A DNA stretch of 64,000 nt from Cynocephalus volans (lineage: Eukaryota; Chordata; Mammalia; Dermoptera; Cynocephalidae), in contig NC_084468.1 of assembly GCF_027409185.1 (NCBI RefSeq), forward strand, positions 144,992,001-145,056,000. Direction: 5' to 3'. Positions 12,805 to 24,549 of this stretch are shown piece by piece (positions within the stretch are counted from its first letter, which is position 1; every line of letters starts with the position of its first letter). A program made the position numbers and the translations under genes. Under the pieces are notes generated by a model. It searched no databases. It was not told the origin of the DNA and worked only from the letters and a program-made list of their open reading frames with translations.

Positions 12805-13215
12805 AAACATGTGTTGAGTGCCTACTATATACACCTAGGTCCTGGGATATTGTTCCTACACTTTAAGAACCTTAAATTTGAACACTGCATGAACTAGATA
12901 ATATTTAGGTTACTAGATTTTTGTTTGAATTTTTTATTCTCCCATAAATATTTAACACCATTGGTGAAGTTATTATGCCATGTATTTAGATGGATACCAT
13001 GGTGAGTAAGGGTCAGTTTCTGCTTTTCCATTAATTATAAACCAGTAAGATAGACTAGCAGGCATTATAATTGCACTGTAAAGCAGATTGCGATATGTAG
13101 CATCAGACAGCTACAGACAGACAATTATGGGAGTTTTGAAGAGGAAATCACATCTAATTGAGTAGAGTATGGAATACTTTAGAACAGACGGCTTTTAAGT
13201 TTGGCCTTGACTCAG
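12805..13215 (+). repeat. Ancient interspersed repeat remnant
   Basis: Begins with gtgttgagtgcctactatat and gtcctgggatattgttcc, then has a later block with attgagtagagtatgg and agtttggccttgactcagg. The same order of blocks recurs at 18.99-20.16, 46.43-46.7, 49.0-49.5 and 52.9-53.06 kb. It is an old mammalian-wide family, which I do not name with certainty. Confidence 0.4.
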
Positions 13216-13591
13216 GTAGGAAAAAAAATGATTTTTCAGGTAATATTATGTGACTATACAACGTTTCATGAATCTTGACTAGAGAATAATATTAATGAGC
13301 TGTTGCAAATTATGTATCATGTAATTCTTATTTACATTCCTTTTCTTACAGTATTTCCTACATAAATTTTTTAAAAATAAGGTCTTGTACTTTAACATAA
13401 AAATGACAATAGACTTAAACATACTGTGTTTGTAATTGCTGATATTTTCACCACTCTTGGAAGCCAAGACCTCACTAAACTTTCTTAGGAGATTTAATAA
13501 GGTAATGGGATAAAATTGTAAAATTTAGTTTCCCTCTGAATAGATTAACTTATAGTATTCATGTGATTATTTTTTCATGTTGCTAACGAAT

Positions 13592-13610
13592 GTCTCTTTT
13601 TTCCAAGCAG
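13592..13610 (+). promoter_or_regulatory. NPY5R: NPY5R coding-exon splice acceptor
   Basis: The tract tctcttttttccaagcag ends at 13610 and is a near-ideal polypyrimidine/AG acceptor. It lies between an upstream in-frame ATG (13590) and the ATG at 13620, so it decides the start: the upstream ATG is intronic. Confidence 0.9.
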
Positions 13611-13619
13611 AACTATAAT

Positions 13620-14960
13620 ATGGATTTAGAGCTCAAGGACTATTATAACAAGACACTTACCACAGAAAATAATACTGCTGCCACTCACAATTCTGATTTC
13701 CCTGTCTGGGATGACTATAAAAGCAGCGTTGACGACTTACAGTATTTTCTTATTGGGCTCTATACATTTGTAAGTCTTCTCGGTTTTATGGGGAATCTAC
13801 TTATTTTAATGGCTCTCATGAAAAAGCGTAACCAGAAGACTACAGTAAACTTCCTCATAGGAAATTTGGCCTTTTCTGATATCTTGGTTGTGCTATTCTG
13901 CTCGCCTTTCACACTGTCTTCTGTCTTGCTAGATCGGTGGATGTTTGGCAAGATCATGTGCCACATTATGCCTTTCCTTCAGTGTGTGTCAGTTCTGGCT
14001 TCCACGTTAATTTTAATATCAATTGCCATTGTCAGGTATCATATGATAAAACGTCCTATATCTAATAATTTAACAGCAAACCACGGCTACTTCCTGATAG
14101 CTACTGTCTGGACACTAGGTTTTGTGATTTGTTCTCCCCTTGCAGTGTTTCACAGTCTTGTGGAACTTCAGGAAACATTTGGTTCGGCATTGCTGAGCAG
14201 CAGGTATTTATGTGTTGAGTCGTGGCCGTCTGATTCATATAGAATTGCTTTTACTATCTCTTTATTGCTAGTCCAGTATATTCTCCCCTTGGTTTGTCTA
14301 ACTGTAAGTCATACCAGTGTCTGCAGGAGTATAAGCTGTGGATTGCCCAACGAAGAAAACAGACTAGAAGAAAATGAGATGATCAACTTAACTCTTCATC
14401 CATCCAAAAAGACTGAGTCTCCAGTGAAACTCTCCAGCAGCCGTAAATGGAGTTACTCGTTCCTCAGAAAACAAAGAAGAAGATACAGTAAGAAGACGGC
14501 ATGTGTGTTACCTGCTCCAACAAGATCTTCTCAGGAGAACTATTTGAGAACGCTTCCAGGAGACTTTGGCCCTGTGAGAAGTCAGCTCTCTTCCTCCAGT
14601 AAGTTCATACCAGGGGTCCCTACCTGGTTTGAGATGAAACCTGAAGAAAACTCAGATGTTCCTGAAACGAAAGTAAAACGTTCTGTCACAAGAATAAAAA
14701 AGAGATCTCGAAGTGTTTTCTACAGATTGACCATATTGATATTAGTGTTCGCCGTCAGCTGGATGCCGCTACACCTTTTCCATGTGGTAACTGATTTTAA
14801 TGACAACCTTATTTCAAACAGGCATTTCAAGTTGGTGTATTGCATTTGTCATTTGTTAGGCATGATGTCCTGTTGTCTTAATCCAATTCTATATGGATTT
14901 CTTAATAATGAGATTAAAACTGACTTAATGGCTCTTATACACTGTCTTCATATGTCATAA
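13620..14960 (+). CDS. NPY5R: Neuropeptide Y receptor type 5 (NPY5R)
   Basis: Class A G-protein-coupled receptor of the plasma membrane for neuropeptide Y and peptide YY; in mammals it couples mainly to Gi/o and promotes feeding. The 446-residue frame is intact in one exon. I start at ATG 13620: the ATG 30 bases upstream precedes a strong splice acceptor, and 13620 has A at -3 and G at +4. Visible features: N-glycosylation sequons at N10 and N17; TM1 about 42-65; TM2 76-98; TM3 from 111, with C114 pairing with C198 in the second outer loop; VRY at 138-140 in place of DRY; TM4 157-175; TM5 209-230; a very long third inner loop (about 231-366, rich in Ser and basic residues), a Y5 hallmark; TM6 with SWMPLH (380-385); D392; TM7 with NPILY (421-425); a short tail with C442. 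The human protein is 445 residues; here one extra Ser follows HCLHM. No frameshift or internal stop is seen. Expression presumably starts in the CpG island about 5 kb upstream. Confidence 0.98.
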   Translation: MDLELKDYYNKTLTTENNTAATHNSDFPVWDDYKSSVDDLQYFLIGLYTFVSLLGFMGNLLILMALMKKRNQKTTVNFLIGNLAFSDILVVLFCSPFTLSSVLLDRWMFGKIMCHIMPFLQCVSVLASTLILISIAIVRYHMIKRPISNNLTANHGYFLIATVWTLGFVICSPLAVFHSLVELQETFGSALLSSRYLCVESWPSDSYRIAFTISLLLVQYILPLVCLTVSHTSVCRSISCGLPNEENRLEENEMINLTLHPSKKTESPVKLSSSRKWSYSFLRKQRRRYSKKTACVLPAPTRSSQENYLRTLPGDFGPVRSQLSSSSKFIPGVPTWFEMKPEENSDVPETKVKRSVTRIKKRSRSVFYRLTILILVFAVSWMPLHLFHVVTDFNDNLISNRHFKLVYCICHLLGMMSCCLNPILYGFLNNEIKTDLMALIHCLHMS

Positions 14961-15290
14961 TTCTCACTGTTTACCGAGGAAAGAACAAACGTTGGGATAA
15001 TCTAAAATATATTCCTGATAACTATGTATGTATAATAAACAAATTTTGTTAACATATGGAATTTAATTTATGTGAAAGAGTTCTGGATTTGAATGTCAGT
15101 TTATAATATATGGAAGATAATTTTAATGTGTTATAATATGATTAACTTATTTAGTTGTCCAAAGTCGGTGTCAATTCGGTCTGTAATTTTATTTTAAAAA
15201 GTGATTGCATTGCCTTCCATTTCATGTTGTCTTGTAAATAAATCAGTTGTATTTTTTGTTTAAAATAAAAGTCATATCTAACCAACTCAG
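14961..15290 (+). other. NPY5R: NPY5R 3' UTR with candidate poly(A) signals
   Basis: AT-rich sequence after the stop codon with AATAAA hexamers at about 15034, 15237-15242 and 15264-15269. The last two are followed within about 20-30 bases by positions suitable for cleavage, so the transcript probably ends near 15.26-15.29 kb. A longer 3' UTR cannot be excluded. Confidence 0.65.
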
Positions 15291-16454
15291 TACTTTTGTC
15301 CAAAACTATAATAACCAAAAATATTTTTCTGAGGAATATTTAATTTCAAATTTGAGAAATTCCTATTATTTATCTATCTTCATTTTTACTCCACAGGCTT
15401 ATTAGTGTTTAGTTTGTGAAATCACAGAAAACATTTAGTATGCCCTGAAAATCATAACTAAATGACAAATATATGTCCAAATCATGACTATAATTTTAAA
15501 CATTGGGTACAGTTTTGGAAATCCTATAAGAAAATGCTTATTTACTATTATTAAGAATTGGTCAAATTGTCCATTTAACTCCACTGTCCCAGTAATACAT
15601 AATTAATTTACCAAATAAAGATAGTTTTTAAATCTTTTCTAGATTTATATCACAACATTACACATTATCAAATAAAGGTTGTTTTCATATACACTTTTTA
15701 TATTCTAAAATATGAAGTCTAAATAAGTATCTGTATTTTCAATTACTAAATAATTTTAAAGAATACTTAAAGTGTCCACAGAAAATAAGATTAGTTAATT
15801 TTTGAACAAAATGTACAATGAATAATATCCTATGTGCTGTCTCAGTATTAAAGTTTCATATGCTATCCTACCAAATAGAGGTCAATCTTAATTATTGGAA
15901 CTTTTTGGGGATTTTTTTGTTTTAGCAGGGTTTTTTAAAGAACTGAGCCCCTGAAAAAAACAGAGTACTTGCACATATGGCTCAGATGTGCAAAATCTTC
16001 AGTTCCTATAACTGAGTTAAACATTTCCTTGTTTTGATTCCTGTTCATAAAGGACAACAACAAAACAAAACAGGCAAACAAAATCCTTTTAGTTCAGCCA
16101 GTAGTAGGTAATTCTGGAAAATATTTAATCAATTAAAAGTCCAAAATCTCTATGGTTTTTTAGTTATTTTTTCTGCCCCTTTCCACCTTTCCTTGATGAT
16201 ATCTGTACACAGAGGATGTTGATGTGATCTCATGCCCTGGGGAAATGATGCTGGATCCTGCCCAAATCCAGTTGTCTGTTCTCCGTGTCACATTAGTCTC
16301 CTCCTCTGCTATATAATGTACATACAGTCTGTTCTCAGCAAGATTAGGGCCTGAGTATCCAGCCCCTGAATCCCACCCCTCCTTCCATGGTGGGACTTAA
16401 ACTCCCATTGACTTAAACTCTCATTGACTGAGTCTCAGTCATGTCTCCCAAGCT
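15291..16454. other. Downstream flank, nothing recognised
   Basis: AT-rich sequence without a reading frame or recognised repeat. The NPY5R transcript could extend into it if a distal poly(A) site is used. Confidence 0.5.
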
Positions 16455-17560
16455 TTTTTTTTTTTATCCTTTAAATTATTATTTTAAAAAAATTTTATTG
16501 AAACATATTGATTATACGTATTTATTGGGTACAGAGTTATACCTCAATACATGTATGCATTGTGTGCTGATCTATTCAGGGTAATTAACCTATTCATCGT
16601 AGCATAAATTAATCACTTGTGATGTGCACATTTGACTTCCTCTCTACTATACATTTAGTTACATGCAGGAAACCATTATTGATTATAGATTTCTGGGTCG
16701 ACTGCACACCGATAGTACTTATTTTTCCACTCTCACTGTACTTTTTTGCCCATTAATCAGCCTTTCACTATCCCTCCTCCTTTCTTTCCTTCCCCCCCCT
16801 CTAGTAACCATAGTTCTCTCTTTGTAATAGTTCAATTTATTGTTATTATTTATTTGTTTTTTGTTTGTTTGTTTGTTTTGTTTCATTATCTTTCTTTAAC
16901 TCCAACATATGAGTGAGAACATGCAGTATTTCTCTTTCTGTGCCTGCCTTATTTCGCTTAATATAATTTTCTCCAAGCTCATCCATGTTGCTGCAAATGG
17001 CAGAATTTCATTCTTTTTACGGCTGAGTAGTATTCTATTTTATATATGTAGCATATTTTCTTTATCCCATCATCTGTTGATGGACATTTAGCTTGATTTC
17101 ATATCTTAACTATTGTGAACAGAGCTGTGATAAGCATGTGGGTGCAGCTATCCCTTCAATATGAGGATTTCCATTCCTTTGGGTATATATCCAGTCGTGG
17201 GATTGCTGGATCCTATGATAGTTCTATCTGTAGATGCTTGAGAAACCTTGATACTGTTTTCCATAATGACTGTACTAATTTATATTCCCACCAACAGTGT
17301 GCAAGGGTTCCCTTTTATCTGCATCCTTGCCAGCCTTTGTTATTTTCTGTCTTTTTGCTAGTAACCAGCCTAACTGGGGTGAGATGGTATCTCAGTGTGG
17401 TTTTGATTTGTATTTCCCTGATGACTAATGATATTGAGCATTTTTTCATATACTATTGGCCATTTGTATGTCTTCTTTTGAGAAATGTCTATTGAGCTCC
17501 CTTGCTCAAACTGGGTTATTTGGTTTTTGCTATTGAGATTTTTGAGTTCCTTGTGTCTCT
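16455..17560 (-). mobile_element. 5'-truncated L1 (antisense)
   Basis: Begins with a T tract (reverse A tail), then the L1 3' UTR and the C-terminal part of ORF2 in reverse. Recognisable reverse text includes catatgagtgagaacatgcagt, ttgctgcaaatggcagaattt, ggattgctggatcctatg and ttcccaccaacagtgt, all standard in the L1 3' kilobase. Frames in it (16.9-17.5 kb, plus strand) are antisense L1. Confidence 0.88.
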
Positions 17561-18985
17561 TGCTGTGCAGTCAGTGATGCTGCTCCTTCTCAAGTCTGGG
17601 AATTTCACATTCATCACTGGGAACTCTGCAGAAACTTACGAAATTCTGCTTCTCACATAGGTCACGTAGAACTGAGACAGACAGCTTGGGCTTACCCAAG
17701 CCTCCTCTCTGCCCGAACATGGTAAGCTGACATATCTACTCTGTCGTGTTTACCTCCCTTTGGTACAATAGCACTCTGATTTTTAGTCTTCTTTCAGACT
17801 TTAAAATATGAATCTGGTCATAAGCTCTCTCTGCTTATAGCTTTCCTCTAATCCATCTGGTGCTATATGAGTGCACTTTCCAGGTTTTTATATGATAGCT
17901 GATGGAAAAATTGAAGAAACTTGGTTCACTTTTGTGTTTCTCTTTTTCATCTTTTTTTTAGAATCCTTAGATTCTACTTTTTTCTGCCTTTTAAGAATAT
18001 CCCCCCTGAATATCTTCCTTTTTCTCCACACTGTACCTTATAGTAAAGCCATGTTCAGAACATCAAAATTTGCTTTTGGAAAGGAAAGCTTTTATGATTA
18101 AAACCTTCTCCCTATTTCTCTTCTTCGTCTCACCATGGACAAAAAAAGAAAAGAAAAAAGAAAATGGAAAAGGAAAAGAAAAAGCAAGGAAGGAAAAAAA
18201 GAAAAAAGTCTAAGCTGAAGACTGACCTAATCGGCATTCACAATTTCACTAAAGCAATCAATTTCGAGGTTGGTTGTTAGTGGCTGCAGGGGGGGAAAAT
18301 CTCACTGATAAGGGCAAATTAAATACATGAGAAATATTTTATCCTGTTAGAGTTACCTACATTAGCAAACGTACAATAACTGTCAAACTTCACAGATTTT
18401 ATGGCTGTTGATAGATTAGTTAAACTAAATAAACTAATTTGAGGCTCTTAAACTATTGAACTCAAAGGAAGCAATTTGTCTTCCCTAACCAGAAATGACT
18501 GCAAGTTCTTAATAATTGAAAGTTGAGAAGTTTGAATGGGTTGGTGGACAGAAGTCATTAAGATGGGGATTAATGGTTTTCAAAGATTATTATGAATAAT
18601 AATTTCTTCCATGAAGACTGGTGAGTTAAATACTTTACGTTCAGACAACTTTCCATTGCTCAAGGGCTAATTAGCTAACTTTTTTTCTATTCTCTCCTGG
18701 GGTTTGATTTGATTACTTTTTTAATAGCACCTTCACAAAACCATGGCTAGGGGAAATAAGTGGAGATGAAATTGTGAACAATCAATCCCATTTTGTAACA
18801 ATTTAAAAATATTTAATTTAGGAAGAGATGTTGAGTTTTAGTTGTTATTTAAATTATTCCTTCTAGCTTTGTTGCTACTGTGGGTAATAAAATATTAGAT
18901 GGAAAAAAAAAAAAAGCTGGGGAAAGCACCAAGAGCAACCAAAATGATTAAATGATGAAGAAATACCTGTGAGGATTATTCTAAT
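17561..18985. other. Intergenic, nothing recognised
   Basis: No gene or clear repeat family seen. It holds an A/G-rich tract at 18133-18212 (aaaaagaaaag and aaggaaggaaa units) and a 13-A run at 18903. Confidence 0.5.
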
Positions 18986-19192
18986 CAATGGATATCTATT
19001 GCATATATCCACTGTACACCAGGAACTCTTCTAGGGGCTTGGGACATATCAGTAAACAAAACGAAACAAAAAGATCCCCGTTCATTTGAGTTTGCCTTCT
19101 GAGAGGCAGGGAGTCAGTGATAGGAGGTGGAAAATTAATAAACAATAAGAACAGTAGAAAGTGAATTATATAGCAATGGCACAGTATACAGA
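18986..19192 (+). repeat. Ancient interspersed repeat, 5' part
   Basis: caggaactcttctaggggct and ggacatatcagtaaacaaaac, then ataaacaataag, matches the start of the old family also seen at 12.8, 46.4 and 52.9 kb. It is interrupted by the MLT1 LTR and resumes at about 19.68 kb. Confidence 0.45.
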
Positions 19193-19672
19193 CACATGTA
19201 TTGTTTCCTGAGGCTGCCACAACAAAATACCATAAGCTGAGTGGCTTAAAAAAACAGGTTTTTATTGTCTCACAGATCTAGAAACTAGATGTCTGAAATC
19301 AATGTGTCCAGAGGGCTATGCTCCATCTGAAACCCATACAAGAATCCTTCCTTGCCTCCTCCTAGTTTCTGTGGTTAGCCCACAATCTCTGGTTTTCCTT
19401 GCAGCTGCAAAACTCCAATCTCTGTCTTTGTTGTCACATAATGTTCTTCCATGCCCAATGTCCCTCATCTTATAAGGACACCAGTCATATTGGATTGCCA
19501 TCCCCCCACTTCAGTAGATCCTCTTCTTAATCTAAGTAATTATGTCTACAACAACCCTATTTCCAAATAAGTTCACATTCTGAGGTTCTGGAGGTTAGGA
19601 TTGCAGCATATGTTGTTTTTGACGGGGGTGAGGTGGAGTTGGGGGAGACACAATTCAACCCGTAATAATATA
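19193..19672 (-). mobile_element. MLT1 LTR (ERVL-MaLR), antisense
   Basis: Reverse reading gives the standard MLT1 layout: it begins acgggttgaattgtgtctcc, then cagaatgtgaacttatttgg, aatatgactggtgtccttat, a region with cagagattggagttttgc, and ends with ttaagccactcagcttatgg and cctcaggaaac. About 480 bp, a solo LTR. It splits an older repeat. Confidence 0.87.
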
Positions 19673-19674
19673 GT

Positions 19675-20160
19675 AACGATTACTAGTAATGGTAAGAGAA
19701 ATATAGAAAAATACAGAGCAATGTCACGAGAAGTGTGCATGTGGCAAGAGGGAGAGAAGAGTTGGATGTAATTTCAAATGGGATGTTTCCAGAGCCATCA
19801 GTGAGAAGAAAACTTTTATGCAAAGTCTTGAAAGAGGTGAAGAAGTTAGCCACGTGACTATCAGGGAACAGAGCACTCAAGGCAGAAGGTACAGGCAATG
19901 CAAGGGCCTTGAAGGTAGAGAACAATTTGAGTGTCAAAGGAACAGGAAGGAAATCACTGTAGCAGAAATTCAGTCAACAGAGGGAAATGAGGTAAGGAGC
20001 TGACTCAAGGATAGTGCTTACAGATTCTTGTAGGCATTCATAAGGACATCGACTATCACTCAGTAAAGTGAGGAGCTATTGTGGATATTGACCAGAGATG
20101 GGACATAATCTGACTTATATAAAAAGGATCACTTTAGCTATGAGAGTAGACTGTGTTGCC
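19675..20160 (+). repeat. Ancient interspersed repeat, 3' part
   Basis: Continuation of the element at 18986: aagtcttgaaagaggtgaag, aggcaatgcaagggccttga, gggacataatctgacttata and ggatcactttagctatgaga. The 61-codon frame at 19818-20003 is a chance frame inside it. Confidence 0.45.
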
Positions 20161-20479
20161 CTGTCTTCTTTTATGATGTTAACAACCATGGATACTTAAT
20201 GCATATAAATTCATTAATTCACTGAGGATTGCAAAAATGGTGATGTTTTAATTCTATGATTTCTTTTACATTTATTAGGTTAAATACATTAATGAAAAAA
20301 GATACTCTTTTTTAAAAATCTATTATTTGGTTACCCAATGGTACAGTTCTCTTAGGAAAAATAGGATGAAAGTTTGATACTATTTCTTTATTTACTACTT
20401 GTCAGAAAGTGGTCAACTCATGGATTTAAACACATTTGATGGGTTTTGACTATAAAGAAGGCCTTTATAGTCATTATTG

Positions 20480-20775
20480 AAAAAGCTCACGTAGTTCCAT
20501 GTTTGGCCAGTGGGAGCCCCTTCAAGTTGTCTCTGGGTCATTTTATTTTTTTGGTCCAGTATTTATGATTGTTATTTGTGGGAGGGTCAGGTCCAATAGA
20601 ATCTACTTAACCACAACAGAAGCAGAACTCGTTACATGCATTCTGAACTGAGGACACCAGAGGTAGGAGAAAGGGGGAGAGGAAGGAGGAGTTAGGGAGA
20701 AATTGGTAAAGAGCTACAAAAAATGTTTACATTATGTAGTGATAACATTAAAAAAATTAAAAAGATAAAAAGTAG
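20480..20775. repeat. L1 fragments
   Basis: About 20500-20600 resembles old antisense L1-like text (ggccagtgggagccccttca). From 20612 to 20775 the order accagaggtaggagaaaggg, gttagggagaaattgg, tagtgataac follows the plus-strand L1 3' UTR seen at 54.42 and 63.4 kb. The second part is better supported than the first. Confidence 0.5.
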
Positions 20776-23311
20776 TAATAAAAATAAAGTCAGAGATCAG
20801 GTAAGGCTGACAGAAAAAAAATAAATGATAAAGAGAACATTTGAAAGCATGAGAGTTTCTCAATCATGGGATTTGTTTCCCTTTCTCTCAGTAGGTTTAC
20901 TAAAGGTGTAGAATGTTGAGAGCTAGGCAGTGTAGCAGGGGACCTAGATCATCTTGAACACTTTTAATGGTTTTACTGTACTCCATATAATTTGTTCAAG
21001 AGCTAGGCTAATGCTACTGACACAATCCAATGTAAATCAGACACATTCTTAAAAGAGTTGAAAGCCTGAACTTTTTAGTAGTGGGTATTCAGACAATAAT
21101 TTAGGAAATAACTTTTTCAGGTATGGTGACCAGAGTCTTGCTCTACTCTCAAATTCACCATAGAAGCATTTTTGAAGATCATATTAAAAGGATACCAGAA
21201 TATTACAGTTGTACTCTTGCACATTATACATGAGAATTCTTCTTGTTCCTGGTATTTCATGCTACATGCAGGTCTACAATCCTTTATCTATCATCACCGA
21301 CCTGATCTGATCTAAACTCACATGAGGCTAATTATGGTTTTTATTTATCTCACTTAGCAGGCATATTCATGCATTTTGCTACAGAAATATTAATATTTTT
21401 GATTATGGAAAGCTACCACAGACCATACTGGGAGAGTAAGTAAGATATGGCATAGATATCCATATAATTTTTATATCCAATATAAAAATATATTAATATT
21501 TTTCTAAACACATCTGGCTCCAGAATTTTAGATAAAGGCTTACAGATATGCAACCTGTGTACCTACTACTTACTTATTCCCAAACACGTTTTAGTAAATA
21601 ATTTATTTAAATATTCCCTCTATTCTTTGTGTATATACATATGTAGGTATGTATTTCAAAGAGTCACAGTAGATCTGTCACACAATTCTAAATTTACTGG
21701 TTCTTTCCTAGCGCCAAAAGTCACACCCTTTTCTTAGATGCTAGCTGGGAAAACCTACTGCCGTTTAAACTCCCTAATCCTTTAGATAAAGCCTCAAGAA
21801 TAGCAATAGTTTTTGTCAGGCATGGAAACTCTGGTAAGTCTTGGGTGCCCGGACACCGTGCAGCGGGCTTCTTTAGAAGGCACCTTTAGGTGCCTCTGGT
21901 CTCTGGAGGGAAAGGTGATAGCATTGATTCATCAGATCGGTGTCTTCCCTGGAGGGAGAGAAGCAAAAACAGCAGCATTGTTATTGACCATGTGCCAGTC
22001 CATTCTCTTAATCCAGGCACAATCTCTAGTCTCTCTCTCTCTTTTTAAACAGTTGAATTGAAACCTAACAATTATAAAGCATTATACTGGTAATTAGTAT
22101 GATAAAGAAATGCAGTACTCTTTTATCATCATCATCATCATCATCATCATCATCGGCTTCCACAATGGATGCTTGTAATTTACCAGACACATTGAAGGTA
22201 CTTTACATGAATGATCTCATTTGCATACCTTGTCATTTGCTATCTGGTACTGCTTTGGGTCAGTGTTTCCTTACTGGTTCCATAGAAAGCTCACGGAAGT
22301 GCTTTGGGCCATTCAAATCACTTGACACTAATAGATGCTGTTTAAATGTCTATGAAAATAATGTATATTATTTCATCTCCTCTCTTTTATCAGAATAGGT
22401 TTGAGTTCCCATGTGCACACTGAGTTAAAGTTAGGGTGGTTAGTATAAGCCAGAAGGGCATGCTGGTGATACAGTCAGTCAGCTGATAAAGCACTTGGTG
22501 GAACCCTGTAAACCACAGGTAATTTTGACCATTATATAATGTGTAATTGTTTTAAGAATTACACTTAGGTTGTTTAATATGAACTACTGTTTCATATGAA
22601 ACACAAGGAACATTGTGTTAAATTACAGGTTAATAAGGAGAATGAACATGGTGATAAATCTGCACGTTTGTCTCAAGATGCTATTCAACAGCTTTAGAAG
22701 TTGCTTTCGCTAATTAAAATTTTTATATAGCATATTAAGATATCTCTATACCTAATAAGAACATTGTTATAATGAGAAAATAATTGGGCTTATTTGGTGT
22801 TTGATTTATTGAAAATAAAGATTATTCAAAAACACAGTAAAATTTTGGAGAGAGTGATCTATAAATAGAAGCCTAAACATATATATATTTAGAATCAAAA
22901 TGCAAAAATATCTTTTAAAAAGTTGAACTTCCAAAGTGTAGAATGAAACAATTCCAAACATCAGGCTGTGAAAGCAGGTTTTAGGTTTTCGTTTGTTTGT
23001 TTGTTTGTTTTTTATATTATTAACTTCATAAATATTCAGTTGCATCTAAAGTTATGGTTTAAAATACAGCTATAAACAGAAAATACAATTTTCATTTGTG
23101 AATTTTTGAAGTTATTTCAACTTATTTTAAGGTATCGTGTATAAATGTAAAAAAATTAAAAAATTAAACTCTATTGAGATATAAGGAATATTGTTAAAGG
23201 TCATTTAAATCCGACTCCTCTCCTCCTAAAATTTAAAAAAAAAAAAAATGACTATATTTAGCAGCAACTTGGGCAGTCTCTATAGAAATCTTTGTTGTGA
23301 ATACATACATA
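20776..23311. other. Intergenic, nothing recognised
   Basis: No gene seen. It contains an (ATC)n microsatellite at 22124-22153 (about 10 units), a short possible MIR trace at 22160-22240, and a (GTTT)n run near 22990-23010. Confidence 0.5.
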
Positions 23312-23390
23312 TGAGGGTATTTCAAAAAGTTCATGAAAAGATTTGGATTATCCTTTAATTCTACTTTCCGTGAACTTTTTGAAGTACCCT
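23312..23390. mobile_element. Mariner-like palindromic MITE, copy 1
   Basis: About 79 bp. tgagggtatttcaaaaagtt at one end and aactttttgaagtaccct at the other are inverted repeats around a short centre. TA precedes it (23310-23311); the right-hand TA and last bases are lost. Same family as the copy at 23943. Confidence 0.7.
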
Positions 23391-23942
23391 GGTTGTGCTG
23401 AGCTAAGAGTTTGGGTGGCAACTCAAGAGATGGAAAAGAAAAAGGCGAAATAGTTTCAATATAATCCTGCACTTTATGACCATTTGTTCCTGGTCTCTGT
23501 TCAAGCCGCTGGCTTCTCACACTCAGTAATAACCAGTTTGAAGTCCTCTTCCCCGATTGACCTGTCTCTCCTCTTTTCTTCTAGAATTAACCCAGCATCT
23601 TTTATTGCATTTTTTTCTATCACTTTACCTACATCTTTTTTCTTTTTTCTATTGTTCATCCTGATTAAAACTATGGCAGATTTCCCCCTCCTCCCATTTT
23701 GATTTTTTATATTTTTCTCTTAAAGGAGAATGGGATTCTTATCAGGAAAAGATTTTCCTTGTTTGACTTATTAAAACATGGTAATGAAAAGATGTGTTTC
23801 TATTTGAATCAATCTCTGTTTTCATAGGAGGTCTCTGCCAGAAGCAGTGACACTTTTCAGATCTCCCTATGGTCCTCTCAGGGTGTAGGCAGCAAATGCC
23901 TGAATTTAGATTCTTTCAATTCCTAAAGTCCTTTAAGGAATA

Positions 23943-24025
23943 TGAGGGTACTTCAAAAAGTTTGTGAAAAAAATTGAATTAAAAGATAATACAAATCTTT
24001 CCATGATCTTTTTGCAGTATCCTCA
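23943..24025. mobile_element. Mariner-like palindromic MITE, copy 2
   Basis: About 83 bp, flanked by TA on both sides (23941-23942 and 24026-24027). Its ends tgagggtacttcaaaaagtt and gatctttttgcagtatcctca are inverted repeats. An AATT-rich centre (attgaattaaaagataatac) is shared with copy 1 in reverse. It would fold into a hairpin if transcribed. Confidence 0.75.
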
Positions 24026-24549
24026 TATATGTCCACTCTTTCTGCCTCTGTGTACAAAACCCAAGTTTCTCTGCTTCTTATTCTCCAATAAGACAGACCA
24101 CTTCGGATACCTATATATAGTTGGAATTTTCTTATCCTATTTCCAAATATTATAAAAGCTGCGATAATTTAGTATGTCATTAAAAGGCATAGGGATGGGC
24201 AATGGAAGGATGACACAGATAAGCCAAAGGAAATGTTCAGTTGACTTTGCTATGCCTTTTTCACTTTGGAAAATTTACTTTTTAAAAAAACGTATTCTCT
24301 TAGGCTCTTGATAAAATAGGTATGTTTATTAACCTGAGTACACTATGCCAGGTAACAGTATGGCGTGCAAAGAAAAGGCATCCTACTGCTTACATTTTTC
24401 ATGGTGGACAATACGAGAAGCTGATATTCTCACTGTGTCATTTTCAGGTAACCACAGAAAGCTTTGAATTGCCTGATAGAAAAAAATAAAGTCCTTTGCA
24501 TGACACTCATTTTACTCTTATTCCAGAAACCAGGTTATGATCTGTTTTT

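Larger units (their letters stand above)
8661..13610 (+). other. NPY5R: NPY5R 5' UTR intron region
   Basis: AT-rich DNA between the CpG island and the coding exon with no coding frame of note. The strong splice acceptor at 13610 requires an upstream exon, so this interval should be mainly intronic. It contains one candidate small noncoding exon (9742-9781), a TG microsatellite and a few old repeats. The extent as intron is inferred. Confidence 0.6.

Noticed and set aside
13760..13966. Minus-strand frame inside NPY5R
   Set aside because: Shadow of the receptor gene with no independent support.
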